DNA of 64,000 nt from an uncultured Prevotellaceae bacterium. GTDB lineage: Bacteria; Bacteroidota; Bacteroidia; Bacteroidales; Bacteroidaceae. Below, piece by piece: positions 62,117-64,000 of the stretch. Numbering within the stretch: the first letter of the stretch is position 1; each line of letters opens with the position of its first letter. The position numbers and the translations under genes were made by a program. The stretch covers positions 29,604 to 93,603 of the forward strand of contig CAMZHV010000005.1 in the NCBI GenBank assembly GCA_947307015.1, in the 5' to 3' direction. The notes under the pieces are model-generated. The model searched no databases and was not told the origin of the DNA. It worked only from the letters and a program-made list of their open reading frames with translations.

Positions 62117-63702
62117 AAGTTTCGGAAGTTAAAAACGAAAGTGAATATTTAGGTGCAAAAAAAGCATTGGGAACTTGCATAAATCGCAAGAAATGAGTAC
62201 TTTTACGTCGCCAAACAAAAAGACTCAATATTCCAATGCCAGTGCACAAAGTTACAAAAATTCTCTCAGAGATAAGCAAATTTTTCAGAAAAAGTGATTC
62301 TGAGACCGCGATGTTTACCATTATGGACGTTATTAAGAGTACAAAAATGAACGAACAGACGCTTTTCGGGCGCAGAAGCAGATGCAACAGCAAGTATTCT
62401 CTGTTGCAGGTGTTCCAGCTTCTGTTGGTATGTCCTTGTTTCATGATTCGTAATCCTTTTGGTATCTATGGCTCACCGTTAGGCGGCAAGCTCGGATGTC
62501 GCAAAGATGTGTTCTATGATTTCCTCAACGATGGGCGCACCGACTGGCGCAAACTGATGTATCACCTCGTCTGCCAACTTTGGACGAAGGTCAGGGTGCG
62601 CAGCGACCACAAGTGTGAGGACACTTGCCTGATGATAGATGATACGGACTTTCCCAAGACAGGCCGCCGTATGGAGAACATCGGACGTGTCCACTCTCAT
62701 CAGGAGCACCACAGCATCCTCGGCTTCAAGGCCCTCTTCCTTGGCATCACAGATGGTATCAGCCAGATGCTTCTCGACTTCGCCATCCTTGGCGAGAAAG
62801 GCCGTAAGGGCAACTACGGCATGAGCCAGAAGGAACTTTCCAGAAGATATAGCAAGCAGAGGGATGAAGACACCGCCATACAGACGCGTCTTGAGGAGTA
62901 TTCCATGAGCAAGATAGACCTCGCCATTGAGATGATTCGCAGGGCAATCAAGCACAGAATCTGCTTCCGTTATGTGTTGGCAGACAGTTGGTTTACATGT
63001 GCCAAAATAGTCCGCTTCATCCGCTCTCGCCATATCAAATGTGACTATATCGGAATGATAAAGGTAGGTGAGGAAGGTAAGACCAAGTACCGTTTCGAGC
63101 GCAAGGATCTCACGGCTCCTGCCATCATCAGGAAGCTGAACAAACGGGGTGAGAAGAAGTATAGCCGAAAGCTCCGATGCTGGTATATGAGTGCGGATGT
63201 CGTCTTCGCAGATACGACAGTCCGTATCTTCTTCATACGTCGTAGCAAGAGAGGGCCATGGAGCGGAGTGCTCACCACAGACCTTGCCCTGGGCTTCTTC
63301 CAGACATATAAAATCTACTCCCGACGCTGGTCTCTGGAGGTCATCTTCAAGGAGAGCAAGGGGTTGCTCGGACTGGGCGAATGTCAGTCGGCTAACTTTG
63401 CGGCTCAGGTCGCAAGCACATCTCTTGTGGCACTCCAATATAATATCCTCTCCCTGGTAAAGCGATTCATGGACTACGAGACTATCGGAGAACTCTTCAG
63501 ACAAGCGTGGAAAGACAGTCATGAACTGACAATCAGCGAGAGAATCTGGCAAGCAATTCTTGAGCTGGTTGCTGCCATCACAAAAGTCTTCTCCATCAGC
63601 GATGAAGAGGTCTTGGATGCAGTGGTGAACGAATCTGAGGAGCTTGCTCATATCTGTGAATTATACCAATGTAAAATGGCGAGTTAACAACTTCCGAAAC
63701 TT
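62117..63702 (+). mobile_element. IS4-family insertion sequence
   Basis: About 1,586 bp bounded by the 14-bp inverted ends AAGTTTCGGAAGTT (62117-62130) and AACTTCCGAAACTT (63689-63702), with the single transposase gene between. No target-site duplication was found at this boundary; a second copy of the end motif downstream makes the right boundary uncertain. Confidence 0.88.
62236..63687 (+). CDS. IS4-family DDE transposase
   Basis: 483 residues. The DDE triad is seen as DDTDFP (about 133), LADSWF (about 247) and E in YSRRWSLEVIFKESK (about 362); this last segment is the YREK signature of IS4 (Y, then R after two residues, E after three, K after six). The frame is intact, so the element may be active. 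Confidence 0.95.
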   Translation: MPVHKVTKILSEISKFFRKSDSETAMFTIMDVIKSTKMNEQTLFGRRSRCNSKYSLLQVFQLLLVCPCFMIRNPFGIYGSPLGGKLGCRKDVFYDFLNDGRTDWRKLMYHLVCQLWTKVRVRSDHKCEDTCLMIDDTDFPKTGRRMENIGRVHSHQEHHSILGFKALFLGITDGISQMLLDFAILGEKGRKGNYGMSQKELSRRYSKQRDEDTAIQTRLEEYSMSKIDLAIEMIRRAIKHRICFRYVLADSWFTCAKIVRFIRSRHIKCDYIGMIKVGEEGKTKYRFERKDLTAPAIIRKLNKRGEKKYSRKLRCWYMSADVVFADTTVRIFFIRRSKRGPWSGVLTTDLALGFFQTYKIYSRRWSLEVIFKESKGLLGLGECQSANFAAQVASTSLVALQYNILSLVKRFMDYETIGELFRQAWKDSHELTISERIWQAILELVAAITKVFSISDEEVLDAVVNESEELAHICELYQCKMAS

Positions 63703-63714
63703 AAATTTCTAATT

Positions 63715-63945
63715 CAAGTTTCGGAAGTGATGCCATAGGCATCTGATAGGGATAGCCAGCCATTTTAATGGCTGGTAACGTGTTCGTTAAGGGATGCGTG
63801 CCGTAGGTACGCGATAGGTTTTTTAAGGTCGCGTACCTAAAGGCACGCATTTTCATTGCCATTTGATACCAGCCATTTAAATGGCTGGCTAACCTTATTA
63901 AGCCCCGCTGGGGCTTTGTCTTCCATGGCATACTTGCGAAAGTTG
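63715..63945. repeat. Palindrome-rich element next to the insertion sequence (MITE/REP-like)
   Basis: About 230 bp flanked by the direct repeats AATTTCTAATT (63704-63714 and 63946-63956). Its ends are imperfect inverted copies of the same motif as the insertion sequence (CAAGTTTCGGAAGTGATGCC versus the reverse complement CAACTTTCGCAAGTATGCC). Inside are hairpins CCAGCCATT/AATGGCTGG (twice), GCGTGCC...GGCACGC with internal GTACGC/GCGTAC, and AGCCCCG/TGGGGCT. Confidence 0.7.
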
Positions 63946-64000
63946 AATTTCTAATTAAAAATCATGGTTGTGAATAGTGAAAAATGAGCTAAAGACATGA

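Noticed and set aside
62107..63713. Target-site duplication of the insertion sequence
   Set aside because: The bases outside the two 14-bp ends (TTATTATTG and AAATTTCTAA) do not match.
63701..63931. Minus-strand frame of 76 residues
   Set aside because: It is a translation of the palindrome-rich element; the composition follows the hairpins and no family is seen.
10..64000. tRNA or CRISPR arrays
   Set aside because: I looked in all gaps and saw no cloverleaf with a CCA-type end and no spaced repeat array; the short arrays have no unique spacers.

Overview
The window is a chromosomal segment of a Bacteroidales bacterium, most likely Prevotellaceae. The evidence is a SusC/SusD pair, the short (286-residue) Bacteroidetes-type primary sigma factor, a type IX secretion plug protein, Prevotella-style C-terminal tails ending in a short KVLVK-type motif, and about twenty copies of the Bacteroidetes -7 promoter box TAnnTTTG placed just upstream of genes. 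No tRNA or 5S/16S/23S rRNA gene was seen. The one RNA gene that can be called firmly is rnpB.

Layout. 1-7948: the end of an outer-membrane uptake operon (two fasciclin-like proteins, SusC, SusD) closed by a hairpin. 8172-11136: two minus-strand genes, a VWA lipoprotein and an M28 peptidase. 11303-14553: an HD hydrolase, serine acetyltransferase, and an rRNA-type methyltransferase with a repeat-built Arg/Gly/Asp tail. 14696-28619: an exopolysaccharide/capsule locus (SLBB export protein, Wzz, Wzx, nitroreductase-like protein, Wzy, pyruvyl transferase, an internally deleted ATPase gene, WbsX, GT4, GT2 and a WecA/TagO-like initiating transferase). From wzz onward it is visibly richer in A+T than its flanks, which suggests transfer. 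A second Wza and the Wzc tyrosine kinase of the same pathway lie at 31955-35486, separated from the locus by rny, zapA and a conserved unknown gene. 35711-43135: two tandem paralogous 1,200-residue secreted proteins. 43349-47403: HAD phosphatase, rnpB, HtrA protease, primary sigma factor.

47483-49796 is a tight four-gene cassette: a proline-tailed exported protein, an HPr-kinase-like P-loop protein, a Ser/His signal-peptidase-like protein and a PqqD-like protein. It is the best candidate here for an undescribed system, because the three enzyme types recur in peptide-modification (RiPP) pathways but no modifying enzyme or precursor peptide is obvious. 49807-61790 holds cell-wall genes (mtgA, DUF1460 amidase), the T9SS plug protein, a TRIC channel, OmpA lipoprotein, proS, two overlapping MFS genes, a B3/B4 protein, a Tyr-rich lipoprotein, a TerB-DnaJ protein and cutC. 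62117-63702 is a complete IS4-family insertion sequence, followed by a palindrome-rich element that shares its terminal repeat.

Non-coding structure is rich. There are several families of short-period arrays (ATTGTCCATT, TTTAAACTTTAAAC, TTTTCACTC), one of which lies in frame inside a large secreted protein. The 446-base gap before the initiating transferase contains a perfect 30-bp inverted repeat, a perfect 21-bp inverted repeat and a folded leader that ends at the start codon.
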